A DNA stretch of 64,000 nt from Bacteroidales bacterium UBA3653 (GTDB lineage: Bacteria > Bacteroidota > Bacteroidia > Bacteroidales > Paludibacteraceae), in the NCBI GenBank assembly GCA_002373505.1, contig DFKE01000017.1, positions 302,602 through 366,601 of the forward strand. Direction: 5' to 3'. The notes under the pieces are model-generated. The model worked only from the letters and a program-made list of their open reading frames with translations. It ran no database searches and was not told the DNA's origin. Both the position numbers and the translations under genes were made by a program. Below are positions 51,503 through 60,040 of the stretch, piece by piece (position 1 is the first letter of the stretch; each line of letters starts with the position of its first letter).

Positions 51503-52936
51503 TTTCTTTTTTGCCCAACGAGCCGGCAAGACGCGGTAAGGATACCGCTCGCGGATATTATCTGCGTTCGGGCAGTCGCATTTATGAATACGGATTCCTT
51601 TTGTAACGGATACGAAAGCGAAAATAGGATCCCCCGGTTCGGGGTTGCAGCAACGGGAGAGGTTGTAATCCACATTCTTTACATTCATATCCACCTCAAT
51701 CGCCAAGCCTTTGAGTTCCGACTTATCTACATACTCCGTATGTTCACGCGGAGCAGCCGGCTCTTCGTCCTTCTCCAGAAATACTTCGCGGAGACGGAGG
51801 ATATCCTCTTTTCCCGTAGCGAGCGACTGATACATATCCGACACCGCCTTATAGCCGAGTTTGAGCGCCATGCGGGTTATATCCCCTTCGTTATACTCCA
51901 GTTTCCAGTTCTTAAACCGGCGTTCGATGAGTTCTTTCCCTTCTGCGGCCGACTTGTACTCGATCTCTTTGAGCGCCTGACGGATCTTGTTCTTGGCCTT
52001 AGTAGAAGCTACAAAGGTCAGCCAGTCAGCGTTCGGATGCTGGTTCGGCGAGGTCGAAATTGACACCTGGTCGCCATTCTCCAGTTTCTGCCGGATGGGG
52101 ACGTTTTGGTTACGAATGGTACCACCGACGCAATGCGCGCCCACTTCGCTATGGATTGAGTACGCAAAATCCAGAACGGTGGCTCCTTGTGGCAGACGTC
52201 TCAAATCGCCTGTCGGAGTAAAGACATAGACGTCACCCGTATGCTGGACAAGCGAGCCTTTCACGCCTTTGTAGGACCAGTGGGCAGCCACTCCCTGTTC
52301 CGCTATCTCATCCATCCGCTTGGTACGGATCTGCACCTCCACCCATCGTTTGTCGGGTCCGAGAACCGTTGTATGAAGCGATTCATACCCATTCTCCTTC
52401 GGCACGGAAAGCCAGTCGCGCAGACGTTTGGGGTTAGGGGGAAATATATCCGTAATGAGAGAATATACCTGCCAGCAGTCCGATTTCTCCCGCTCCAGAG
52501 GCGAATCCAAGATAATACGGATAGCGAAAAGGTCATAGATGCGGTCCACGTCACAATGCTGCGCCTGCATCTTATGATAGATCGAATGGATGGACTTAGG
52601 CCTTCCTTTGATCGTAAAGACAAAACCTTCCGCCTTGAGTTTCTCCTCCAGCGGCGCTATAAAGCGAGCGATATAGTCTTCACGCTCTGCTTTTTTCGCG
52701 TTCAACGCGTGCGCGATATATTTATAGGTATCGTAGTCGAGGAATTTCAGCGCCAGATCCTCCATTTCTGTCTTGATCTGGTACAAACCCAACCTGTGCG
52801 CCATGGGAGCATGCAAAGTCTGCGTCTCACGCGCAATATGCCTGCGGCGGTCAGAGTCACCTTCTGCATCCAGTTTACGGAGAAGCTCCAAACGCTCGTT
52901 TAATATCGAAAAAAGGACTTTATTGCTATCTTCCAT
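51500..52936 (-). CDS. Shortened RelA/SpoT-type (p)ppGpp synthetase lacking the HD and ACT domains
   Basis: The 478-residue protein has the synthetase domain (GRPKSIHSIYHKM, IYDLFAIRIILDS, ENGYESLHTTVLGPDKRWVEVQIRT), a TGS domain (VYVFTPTGDLRRLPQGATVLDFAYSIH) and a C-terminal conserved-Cys region (SRCCNPEPGDPI, KCDCPNA). Full-length homologues are about 730-760 residues. Here the N-terminal HD hydrolase is absent except its last helix (VLFSILNERLELLR, where hydrolases have the LADRLHNMR-like motif), and the C-terminal ACT domain is missing. A promoter 47-77 bp upstream shows that the short start is genuine. It is probably a synthetase without its own hydrolase. Confidence 0.88.
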   Translation of the reverse strand: MEDSNKVLFSILNERLELLRKLDAEGDSDRRRHIARETQTLHAPMAHRLGLYQIKTEMEDLALKFLDYDTYKYIAHALNAKKAEREDYIARFIAPLEEKLKAEGFVFTIKGRPKSIHSIYHKMQAQHCDVDRIYDLFAIRIILDSPLEREKSDCWQVYSLITDIFPPNPKRLRDWLSVPKENGYESLHTTVLGPDKRWVEVQIRTKRMDEIAEQGVAAHWSYKGVKGSLVQHTGDVYVFTPTGDLRRLPQGATVLDFAYSIHSEVGAHCVGGTIRNQNVPIRQKLENGDQVSISTSPNQHPNADWLTFVASTKAKNKIRQALKEIEYKSAAEGKELIERRFKNWKLEYNEGDITRMALKLGYKAVSDMYQSLATGKEDILRLREVFLEKDEEPAAPREHTEYVDKSELKGLAIEVDMNVKNVDYNLSRCCNPEPGDPIFAFVSVTKGIRIHKCDCPNADNIRERYPYRVLPARWAKKK

Positions 52937-52982
52937 AATGGTTCTTTTGTCCCGTAAAGGGAATAAACTCTAAAAAACGCTG

Positions 52983-53013
52983 CAAATTTAGTGAAAAATT
53001 TCTATTTACACAA
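52983..53013 (-). promoter_or_regulatory. Promoter of the RelA/SpoT-like gene
   Basis: On the minus strand TTG (53013-53011), 20 nt, TAAATTTG (52990-52983). It overlaps the plus-strand promoter region of the 53109 gene and fixes the start of the truncated protein. Confidence 0.8.
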
Positions 53014-53040
53014 GTAAATACGATAAATTTACGATTTTTC

Positions 53041-53071
53041 TTGCACATATGCAATTTTTTTTGTACCTTTG
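53041..53071 (+). promoter_or_regulatory. Promoter of the 53109-rsmD operon
   Basis: TTG at 53041-53043, 20 nt, TACCTTTG at 53064-53071. Leader about 30 nt. Confidence 0.8.
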
Positions 53072-53108
53072 CAGCGATTTTGTGCAAACTATTTAAATTT
53101 AAGCTATA

Positions 53109-53867
53109 ATGAAAGCAACACGAATTATTTTTATCTGTGCGCTTAGTATTGCAGCGGTAGTAATGTGCTATTTCTGCATAACAAGCGTCACCACCCCTAT
53201 CAAGTTTGAGAACACACGTGCCCAGCGCGAGGTAGCCGTCATCAAGCATCTGGTAGATCTGCGTACAGCAGAAGTGGAGTTCCACCATCAGAATGGTCGT
53301 TTCACAGCCAATTATGATTCTCTTCTTACTTTCCTGAAAACCGCTCCGAAGAAGGAAGTGATGAAGGAAGGAAGTCTGACAGATAAACAACTTGAGGCAG
53401 GTTTGACCGAGGCGAAAGCTGTTAAGATTCTGAATGAAGCCAAGAAAAAAGCGCTGAAGAAGAATCAGTTTGAGAACAATGATGCCTTGTACACTTATAT
53501 CTGGGAGAACGACAAAGATGTGATTAGCAACGGTTTAGCCGGTTTCCGTCGTGATACCATTGAATCGAATATGATTCAGTCGCTTTACAAAGGCGAATAC
53601 GACGAGAAGAGCATTGACCAAATCGTTATTATTCCGTTTAGCGATGGAAAGCGTTTCGAGATCGAAACCAACAACGACTACAAGACGAGCCAAGGTATCC
53701 GTGTTCCTCTGTTTGAAGCACGTGCTCCGTTCGAGAGCTATCTGGGCGATTTGAACGAGCAGGAATTAGTCAATCTGGTTGACCGCGAGCAGAAACTGGA
53801 GCACTATCCGGGTCTTAAAGTAGGTGATATCTACTCGCCGAACAACAATGCCGGTAACTGGGAATAA
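53109..53867 (+). CDS. Membrane-anchored protein of unknown function
   Basis: The 252-residue protein has one N-terminal membrane helix (IIFICALSIAAVVMCYFCITSV) and an alpha/beta periplasmic or cytoplasmic part containing a Lys-rich coiled segment (ILNEAKKKALKKNQ) and ending in GDIYSPNNNAGNWE. I do not recognise the family. It lies 27 bp before rsmD under a strong promoter, so it may be a housekeeping envelope protein of Bacteroidales. Confidence 0.8.
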   Translation: MKATRIIFICALSIAAVVMCYFCITSVTTPIKFENTRAQREVAVIKHLVDLRTAEVEFHHQNGRFTANYDSLLTFLKTAPKKEVMKEGSLTDKQLEAGLTEAKAVKILNEAKKKALKKNQFENNDALYTYIWENDKDVISNGLAGFRRDTIESNMIQSLYKGEYDEKSIDQIVIIPFSDGKRFEIETNNDYKTSQGIRVPLFEARAPFESYLGDLNEQELVNLVDREQKLEHYPGLKVGDIYSPNNNAGNWE

Positions 53868-53894
53868 CCTGTTTAGGACCGGAGCAAGATAACC

Positions 53895-54461
53895 ATGCGG
53901 ATTATCTCTGGGAAATACGGGGGGCGGCGGTTGTCGCCCCCTAAAAATATAACTGCGAGGCCAACGACTGACTTTGCTAAGGAGAGTCTGTTCAACCTGC
54001 TCAATAACCGGATGGATTTTGAGGAGATAGACATGCTGGATCTCTTTGCCGGAACAGGCGGTATCGGTCTTGAGTGTATCAGCCGCGGAGCGCGCGAAGT
54101 AACAGCGGTGGAACTGGCTCACGTGCAACAGAACTGGATCATTGCCTGCTGCAAGCAGTTAGGTATCCGGAATCTGAGCGTCATCCGGGGGGATGTATTC
54201 AAATTTCTCTCTTCCTGCCGAGCCAAATACGACTTGATCTTTGCTGATCCTCCTTATGCTTTGGCAGAACTCCCTGCTCTACCGGATATGATACTAAAGC
54301 CTTTAGCAGTCAGCCATCAGAACTCAGAGGAGACAGATTCGATTCTCAAACCCGACGGATGGTTAGTGATCGAGCATGGTAAAGATACGGATTTTACCTC
54401 CCATCCGCGACATGTGGAAACCCGTACATACGGAAGCGTACATTTCAGTTTCTTCCAATAA
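53895..54461 (+). CDS. rsmD: 16S rRNA (guanine-966-N2)-methyltransferase
   Basis: The 188-residue SAM-dependent enzyme starts with MRIISGKYGGRRL and ARPTTDFAKESLFNLL. It has motif I MLDLFAGTGGIGLECISRGA and the catalytic DPPY motif (FADPPYALAEL), all matching RsmD. It methylates G966 in the 30S head. A strong terminator follows the stop codon. Confidence 0.95.
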   Translation: MRIISGKYGGRRLSPPKNITARPTTDFAKESLFNLLNNRMDFEEIDMLDLFAGTGGIGLECISRGAREVTAVELAHVQQNWIIACCKQLGIRNLSVIRGDVFKFLSSCRAKYDLIFADPPYALAELPALPDMILKPLAVSHQNSEETDSILKPDGWLVIEHGKDTDFTSHPRHVETRTYGSVHFSFFQ

Positions 54462-54488
54462 AAAAAGAGGCGAGCGCCTCTTTTTTAT
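54461..54488. terminator. Bidirectional intrinsic terminator after rsmD
   Basis: A6-GAGGC (54461-54471) and GCCTC-T6 (54476-54486) form a stem flanked by A and T runs, so it can stop transcription of rsmD and of the convergent manA. Confidence 0.9.
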
Positions 54489-54496
54489 TATTCTTA

Positions 54497-54547
54497 CTAG
54501 GAGCCTAGAATACTAGGATACTAGGATACCAGGATACTAGGATACTA
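54497..54547. repeat. CTAG octamer array ending at the manA stop codon
   Basis: Octamers TAGGAGCC, TAGAATAC, TAGGATAC, TAGGATAC, CAGGATAC, TAGGATAC run from 54498. The last CTAG supplies the TAG stop of manA (54545-54547, minus strand). The design is the same as at 14980-15021. Confidence 0.88.
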
Positions 54548-55540
54548 GATTTCTACGTATATCTCCAGCAATTTGCAGCGGTCATGCGGCTCAATGACAA
54601 TATCATTGAGCGAAGCCGGGATAAGGACTGCTTCTCCCAAACGGAGGGAAACCGAATTATCCTCCGCCTCTCCGTCCGTTGCCGTTACCGTACATGAGCC
54701 GGACACACACATAAATGCCACAAACGAATCAAGGAGCATATAGTCCCGCTGGACGGGCCTGTCAAGCGACATGAGGTTCGTTGTGAAATATGGCGTTTTC
54801 TTGAGATTAACCGCTCCGTTCATAACCGGTTCCGGATGAGTCACCGTGGCTTCTTTGACCGGTCCGAAAGCCATCACATCCAACGCCTGCGCCAGTTTGA
54901 GAGGTCTTTTCCGCCCGTCGTTCCCTACTCTGTTGTAATCATACAGCCGGTACGTGAGATCCGAGTTTTCCTGGATCTCCGCCACAATCGTATCGCGGCA
55001 CATGGCATGTACCGTGCCGGTAGGAATAAACGCTACGTCTCCCTCTCGCACCTCATAATGCTGCAAGTGCTCCGCCAGAGTGCCATCCGCGATAGAAGCG
55101 CTGATACGCGCGGTATCCATCTCTTTGTTCCATCCCAGATAGATTGCAGCATGGTCCGGTGAAGGCATGACGTACCACATCTCCGTTTTACCCAGCGAGT
55201 CTTCATGCTCAATCGCATACTCATCGTCCGGGTGAACCTGAATAGAGAGATCGTCAACTGCATCAATGAACTTCAGGAGCAAAGGGAATTGGTTTCCGAA
55301 CGCCTCATATACTTTACCTCCCACCAACTCATCCATATAGACCTCCAGCAGATCCTGAAGCGAGTCACCGGCATGCGGACCATTCGCCACCATCGTAGGA
55401 TATTTCTCAACATCCGAAATGACCCATGCCTCGCCGACGTTCTCAAAATCGGCGGGCACATGGTCATACCATTGGGCGATAGTATGTCCTCCCCATAGTT
55501 TATGGAAGAATTGCGGTGTAAACTTAAATGGATACAGCAT
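54545..55540 (-). CDS. manA: Mannose-6-phosphate isomerase, class I
   Basis: The 331-residue zinc enzyme interconverts fructose-6-phosphate and mannose-6-phosphate and so feeds GDP-mannose/GDP-fucose synthesis for the capsule operon. Zinc ligands are visible in SIQVHPDDEYA (His), LGKTEMWY (Glu) and PTGTVHAM (His). It is the last gene of the lysC-to-manA run. Confidence 0.93.
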   Translation of the reverse strand: MLYPFKFTPQFFHKLWGGHTIAQWYDHVPADFENVGEAWVISDVEKYPTMVANGPHAGDSLQDLLEVYMDELVGGKVYEAFGNQFPLLLKFIDAVDDLSIQVHPDDEYAIEHEDSLGKTEMWYVMPSPDHAAIYLGWNKEMDTARISASIADGTLAEHLQHYEVREGDVAFIPTGTVHAMCRDTIVAEIQENSDLTYRLYDYNRVGNDGRKRPLKLAQALDVMAFGPVKEATVTHPEPVMNGAVNLKKTPYFTTNLMSLDRPVQRDYMLLDSFVAFMCVSGSCTVTATDGEAEDNSVSLRLGEAVLIPASLNDIVIEPHDRCKLLEIYVEI

Positions 55541-55612
55541 CTATTTATTTACCATTTAGTCATTTACCATTTGGTCATTTACCATTTGGTCATTTACCAT
55601 TTGGTCATTTTA
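55541..55612 (-). repeat. Tandem AAATGACCAAATGGT linker between galE and manA
   Basis: On the mRNA strand the galE stop is followed by four copies of the 15-nt unit AAATGACCAAATGGT (one with T for C), then AAATAAATAG and the manA ATG. The unit is a 7+8-nt pair of AAATGG/AAATGACC words and contains repeated ATG, TGA and TAA. Confidence 0.9.
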
Positions 55613-56659
55613 AATTTTGCGGATGTGCTTCTCCCATTTCCATGCGGATGCGAGCACGTCGCGGATAGGAGTATCCGCTTTCCATCCAAGCACCTCATTG
55701 GCTTTCTTAGGCGCAGCCCATACCTGCTCGATGTCTCCTTCACGGCGACCTACGATCGAATAAGGAATCTTAACGCCGGTAGCCGCTTCGAACTCATGGA
55801 TAAGCGTCAGCACGCTGAGTCCGTTGCCGGTACCGAGGTTGAAGACCTCCACTTGCTCGCGGTCTTTGGCATGGAGCATGCGGTCGATAGCTTTGACATG
55901 TGCTTTAGCCAGATCCACCACATAGATATAATCGCGGATGCATGAGCCGTCCGGCGTATTGTAGTCATTTCCGAACACTTTCAGTTCCGGACGCAGGCCT
56001 GCTGCGGTCTGGGTAATGAACGGCAGCAAGTTCTGCGGTACGCCGTTAGGCAGCTCGCCTATCAAAGCGGACGGATGTGCTCCTATCGGGTTGAAATACC
56101 GCAGGATCGTTGCATGAAGATCCTTGTCGGCATGGGCTTCGTCACAAATGATTTCCTCGTTGATCTGCTTGGTGTTGCCATACGGCGAGAGTGCCTTTTG
56201 GATAGGTGCGGTCTCGTCCACAGGCAGATGCGCGGCATCCGGCTGGCCATAGACCGTACAAGAAGACGAGAAGACGAGGTTCTGCACGCGATGCAGTTTC
56301 ATAACCTCCAAGAGCGTAACAAGGCTGCCGAGATTATTGCGGTAATACAGCAGCGGTTTCTCTACGGACTCGCCTACCGCTTTGCTGGCTGCGAAATGAA
56401 TCACACCCACTATATCCGGATAGTCTTTGAAAACGCCATCCAGATCTATGAAATTGCCGCAATCGATATTGGCGAATTCAGGCTTTTTACCTACAATAGC
56501 AGCTATTCCGTCCAGCACATCAATGGAGGAATTGCTCAAGTTATCTACGATAGTCACATCATAGCCCTGCTGCATCAGTTCGACCGTTGTATGCGAACCT
56601 ATATAACCGGTACCTCCGGTAACAAGTATACGTTTATTTACCATCTTACCATTTACCAT
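55610..56659 (-). CDS. galE: UDP-glucose 4-epimerase
   Basis: The 349-residue short-chain dehydrogenase interconverts UDP-glucose and UDP-galactose. It has ILVTGGTGYIGSHTTVELMQQGYDV, the Ser-Ser-Cys-Thr-Val-Tyr segment and the catalytic Tyr-x-x-x-Lys in SPYGNTKQINE. The N-terminus MVNGKMVNKR is encoded by AAATGGT words. Either the first ATG (56659) or the one five codons later could be used. Confidence 0.94.
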   Translation of the reverse strand: MVNGKMVNKRILVTGGTGYIGSHTTVELMQQGYDVTIVDNLSNSSIDVLDGIAAIVGKKPEFANIDCGNFIDLDGVFKDYPDIVGVIHFAASKAVGESVEKPLLYYRNNLGSLVTLLEVMKLHRVQNLVFSSSCTVYGQPDAAHLPVDETAPIQKALSPYGNTKQINEEIICDEAHADKDLHATILRYFNPIGAHPSALIGELPNGVPQNLLPFITQTAAGLRPELKVFGNDYNTPDGSCIRDYIYVVDLAKAHVKAIDRMLHAKDREQVEVFNLGTGNGLSVLTLIHEFEAATGVKIPYSIVGRREGDIEQVWAAPKKANEVLGWKADTPIRDVLASAWKWEKHIRKI

Positions 56660-56667
56660 TTATTCAT

Positions 56668-57567
56668 TTAAAACAATTTAGCAGGATATTCTCCTTGTGC
56701 GATTAATTGATTTATTTTCATTACCACTTGCGGACGGTCTTCCGAATAAGTCACTCCGAACCATTTTGACGGCGTGTCCAGCACCTTGCAGGTAGCTTTT
56801 CCTTCTCCGATCAGTTGGTTTACGAGTGTCGGGATATAGAACTCCGATTTCAGTTCCTGACCATGCTGCGCAAGGAAAGCGCGGAAAGCTTCTTCGCTGT
56901 ATTGGAAATATTCCGGCGTGAAGCCCCACATGTTCATGGAAACCGGTGTATGCGGGTCCAGAGGCGTATCTACGCCGTCAACGGTAAAGACAATCGTCCC
57001 GTTCTTGTCCTCTATCTGTGTGCGCTCCACAACATCCGTCAGATGTCCTTCCGCATCAGTAGCACAAACACCACGGCTGACCGATCCGTTCTCGCTGAGC
57101 GTATTAGCTACGCGGTATCCGATCATGCAGTACTGTCCTTTCTTGCCCTCTACGGAACGCAGGAAGTCCGCCAGAACCTGATACGACTCCTTGCCATAGA
57201 AATCATCCGCATTGATTACAGCAAACGGTTCATGAATCAGTTCGCGCCCCATCAGGACAGCATGGTTGGTACCCCATGGCTTGGTGCGCTCGGGGTTATA
57301 AGAGCATCCCTCCGGCACTTTGTCCACCGACTGGAAGCACAATTCGCACTGCACTTTCCCCTCATACTTGCTCAATACCACACGACGGAAATCGTCTTCA
57401 AAATCCTTCCGGATCACAAAAACAATCTTTCCGAATCCCGCCCGCAGCGCGTCGTACACGCTGTAGTCCAGGATAGCTTCCCCATTCGGTCCCAAGCCGT
57501 CCATCTGCTTGAGGCCTCCGTAACGGCTACCCATTCCGGCAGCCAGAATAAACAATGTTGGTTTCAT
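56668..57567 (-). CDS. NDP-sugar nucleotidyltransferase family protein
   Basis: The 299-residue protein has the nucleotidyltransferase signature (LFILAAGMGSRYGGLKQMDGLGPNGE) and FAVINADDFYGKESYQ (metal-binding Asp pair). It probably activates a sugar-1-phosphate; the exact sugar is not evident. It is located directly before galE, separated by 8 bp, and belongs to a sugar nucleotide supply cluster. Confidence 0.9.
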   Translation of the reverse strand: MKPTLFILAAGMGSRYGGLKQMDGLGPNGEAILDYSVYDALRAGFGKIVFVIRKDFEDDFRRVVLSKYEGKVQCELCFQSVDKVPEGCSYNPERTKPWGTNHAVLMGRELIHEPFAVINADDFYGKESYQVLADFLRSVEGKKGQYCMIGYRVANTLSENGSVSRGVCATDAEGHLTDVVERTQIEDKNGTIVFTVDGVDTPLDPHTPVSMNMWGFTPEYFQYSEEAFRAFLAQHGQELKSEFYIPTLVNQLIGEGKATCKVLDTPSKWFGVTYSEDRPQVVMKINQLIAQGEYPAKLF

Positions 57568-57596
57568 TTATATTTGTATTTTAATATTAGTAGTTG

Positions 57597-58709
57597 TTAT
57601 TCACTAACGGCTTGCACTTTGCCGCGCACTTTCTTATGCCTTATCCAGAGGCCGTACACCTCCGAGCAATTGCCGGCAGTGATGAAAGCTTTAATTTTGT
57701 TATTGCGGATAAAAGCCATGACGGAAGAGAACTCATCCTGAGTAAGAAGCGACTGTATCTCTACATGCTCCTCACCGCTATATCCGCCTTGCACCTTATA
57801 TAACGAACACCCGCGCACGAGCTCTTTTACGATATATTCGCGGATGCGTTCCGGTTCCTCGGAAACAATACAAACGCGTTTGCGCTTGTTAAGCGAAGCC
57901 GTGAAATAATCAATAGCCAGACCATTGATCCATGTACCAATCAGACCTATCACCACCATACGGAAATCATTGATAAAGAATGCGGTACAGCATATAATGA
58001 TTCCTCCGATAGCCACAGAAGTACCGATATCAAAATGGAGGTATTTGTTAACTATCTTACCCAAGATATCCAGTCCTCCGGTAGAGGCGTTGATGCGGAA
58101 GAGTATAGCCTGGCAGATAGAGAGGAGGAGCACGAAACAGATGAGGTCAAACCATACATCCCCCATGCCGAGTCCGCCGCTCATCACACTGTCTTTCACC
58201 CGCTCCATCACTTCGCCTGCACGACTCAGTACATACGGGTTTCCGTGTGCGTCCAGCACCGTCTGACCGGCTTGCAGCTGCGCCAGAATATCCGGTGCAT
58301 CAACTATCTTATGCGTAAAATTGACGTTCGGGTAGATGCGGTCCCATGCCTGGGTCAAAGGACCTAAGATCATTGCCGTATAGACCGTCTTGGCTCCGAA
58401 CTCGTTACCGATCAGGATAAAAGCCAGTAACAGCAGAAAGGCATTGATTCCCATCACCAAATAGGAGAACGTATCGGCATTACCGCCCATCATCGTATTC
58501 AGAACGATGGAGAGACCGGAGATAGATCCCACGATCAGATGGCTTGGCATTAGGAAATAATACACAGCGGCCGCTCCGATACTCATTCCGACAGTCATAA
58601 TCAGCAGTTCCCGCCAGAACTTGAGTGTTCCTAAAGCGTGCCGGAAATCCAGCACTAACTCACGCCAATAGGCACGCGTGAAATACGTTTTAAACGAAAA
58701 ATCTTCCAT
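57597..58709 (-). CDS. YitT family membrane protein
   Basis: The 370-residue protein has about six membrane helices (DUF161/YitT) followed by a cytoplasmic C-terminal DUF2179 domain (about 285-360; KRVCIVSEEPERIREYIVKEL...GCSLYKVQGGYSG). A loop of about 60 residues (residues 125-185) separates helices 3 and 4. Its function is not established. It starts 8 bp after lysC. Confidence 0.9.
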   Translation of the reverse strand: MEDFSFKTYFTRAYWRELVLDFRHALGTLKFWRELLIMTVGMSIGAAAVYYFLMPSHLIVGSISGLSIVLNTMMGGNADTFSYLVMGINAFLLLLAFILIGNEFGAKTVYTAMILGPLTQAWDRIYPNVNFTHKIVDAPDILAQLQAGQTVLDAHGNPYVLSRAGEVMERVKDSVMSGGLGMGDVWFDLICFVLLLSICQAILFRINASTGGLDILGKIVNKYLHFDIGTSVAIGGIIICCTAFFINDFRMVVIGLIGTWINGLAIDYFTASLNKRKRVCIVSEEPERIREYIVKELVRGCSLYKVQGGYSGEEHVEIQSLLTQDEFSSVMAFIRNNKIKAFITAGNCSEVYGLWIRHKKVRGKVQAVSE

Positions 58710-58717
58710 GGTATCAG

Positions 58718-59971
58718 TTATTTCTGCTCCACCACCACAAGCCGCGCAGTACGTCTTGTCGTTTGGCTGAGCATGATTGTTTTTCCGGCTTTCGCCTGCT
58801 CCAAAATCTCCGGTGTAGTGCCGCGTATCGTCAGCAGCGAGAGATTTTCATTATAGGTTACATTAAAATGCGTGCGGAGTTCCTGAATAGCTTCCGACAC
58901 AAAACGGGTGTTGTCCACGCAGACAGAGATGGTAACTGCGGACGACTGGATGAGCGACACCTTGAGACGGTGACGATGGATGATATCGAATATCTCGCTC
59001 AGGCTCTCCTCCAGCACAAAGGCAAAATCCTTGGCACGCATGGTAATCAGAATCTGGTTCTTCCGCCAGATATAGACAGGCACTCCGATAGGTCCGACTC
59101 CGTCATCGGCTATACGCGAACCTTCCGCCGTCGGGTCACCGAAGGGCTTCACCAATAACGGGATATGCTTATTCTCAAGCGGACGGATGGTTTTCGGATG
59201 CATCACTTGCGCTCCCGAGTTAGCCAACTCGACCGCGTCCATGTACCGCAGAGATGGTATCAGAACCGTATTCGGTTCAATGCGCGGATCGGCATTGAGG
59301 ATTCCCGGCACGTCTTTCCAGATCGTGACTGATTCGGCATCAAGATAATTCCCAAGGAGGGCTGCCGTATAGTCCGACCCTTCGCGTCCAAGTGTTGTAC
59401 GCCGTCCGTCAGCCGTACCTCCAATGAATCCCTGCGCAACCACTATCTGCGGCCGGCGGGGTCTATCCCACCCTGCGCGGATAACAGCGCTACTGACGGC
59501 GCTGTCCACTTTCGCCTCGCGCCATGTATCGTCCGTGCGGAGCAGTTTCGGCATATTCCACCATTCGACAGAGAGCCCCTGTTTGAGCAGATAGACCGCC
59601 ACAATCTGGGTGGACATAATCTCACCCAGCGAGACGATCTGGTCGTAATTCTCGTCGTATGAACGCTTCGGGTCATAAGGAATCTCTCCTTGCAGACGGA
59701 TGTCGGAACCGGGCTGCAGGCCAAGCGATTTCATGATCGCTACGTGGAAATCAATGATATCCACCCATTGCGCCAAAGCCTCTTCCTCCTTGCCGGCATC
59801 GAGGAAAGCCACCACTCGCTCCAAGGCGTTTGTGGTCTTCCCCATCGCAGAAACGACAACCATCAAGCCATTTACCATTTGGTCATTTAGGGCGAGACGT
59901 ACAATCCGCTCCACGTTACGGACGCCTTCCGCGTCTTTCACCGATGCTCCGCCGAATTTATAGACTTTCAT
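58718..59971 (-). CDS. lysC: Aspartate kinase
   Basis: The 417-residue enzyme phosphorylates aspartate at the head of lysine, threonine and methionine synthesis. It has VYKFGGASVKDAEGVRNV, GRRTTLGREGSDYTAALLG and the two ACT regions at the C-terminus. Residues of about 28-36 (NDQMVNGLM) are encoded by the AAATGACC/AAATGG words found in intergenic linkers, in a loop after the first helix. The 5' UTR is a ten-copy heptamer array with no Shine-Dalgarno. Confidence 0.93.
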   Translation of the reverse strand: MKVYKFGGASVKDAEGVRNVERIVRLALNDQMVNGLMVVVSAMGKTTNALERVVAFLDAGKEEEALAQWVDIIDFHVAIMKSLGLQPGSDIRLQGEIPYDPKRSYDENYDQIVSLGEIMSTQIVAVYLLKQGLSVEWWNMPKLLRTDDTWREAKVDSAVSSAVIRAGWDRPRRPQIVVAQGFIGGTADGRRTTLGREGSDYTAALLGNYLDAESVTIWKDVPGILNADPRIEPNTVLIPSLRYMDAVELANSGAQVMHPKTIRPLENKHIPLLVKPFGDPTAEGSRIADDGVGPIGVPVYIWRKNQILITMRAKDFAFVLEESLSEIFDIIHRHRLKVSLIQSSAVTISVCVDNTRFVSEAIQELRTHFNVTYNENLSLLTIRGTTPEILEQAKAGKTIMLSQTTRRTARLVVVEQK

Positions 59972-60040
59972 GGGTTACGGGTTACGGGTTACGGGTTACG
60001 GGTTACGGGTTACGGGTTACGGGTTATGGGTTACGGGTTA
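59972..60040 (-). repeat. Ten-copy TAACCCG heptamer array between ribH and lysC
   Basis: On the mRNA strand the ribH stop codon starts TAACCCG. The unit repeats without gaps about ten times (one unit has A in place of G), and the last CCC directly precedes the lysC ATG. All 69 nt of the junction are repeat. TAA recurs every 7 nt. Confidence 0.95.

Noticed and set aside
59972..60040. GGGTTAC repeat as a telomere-like or CRISPR-like array
   Set aside because: It is a gapless 7-bp tandem with no spacers, located between two operon genes, and follows the same stop-codon rule as the other linkers.
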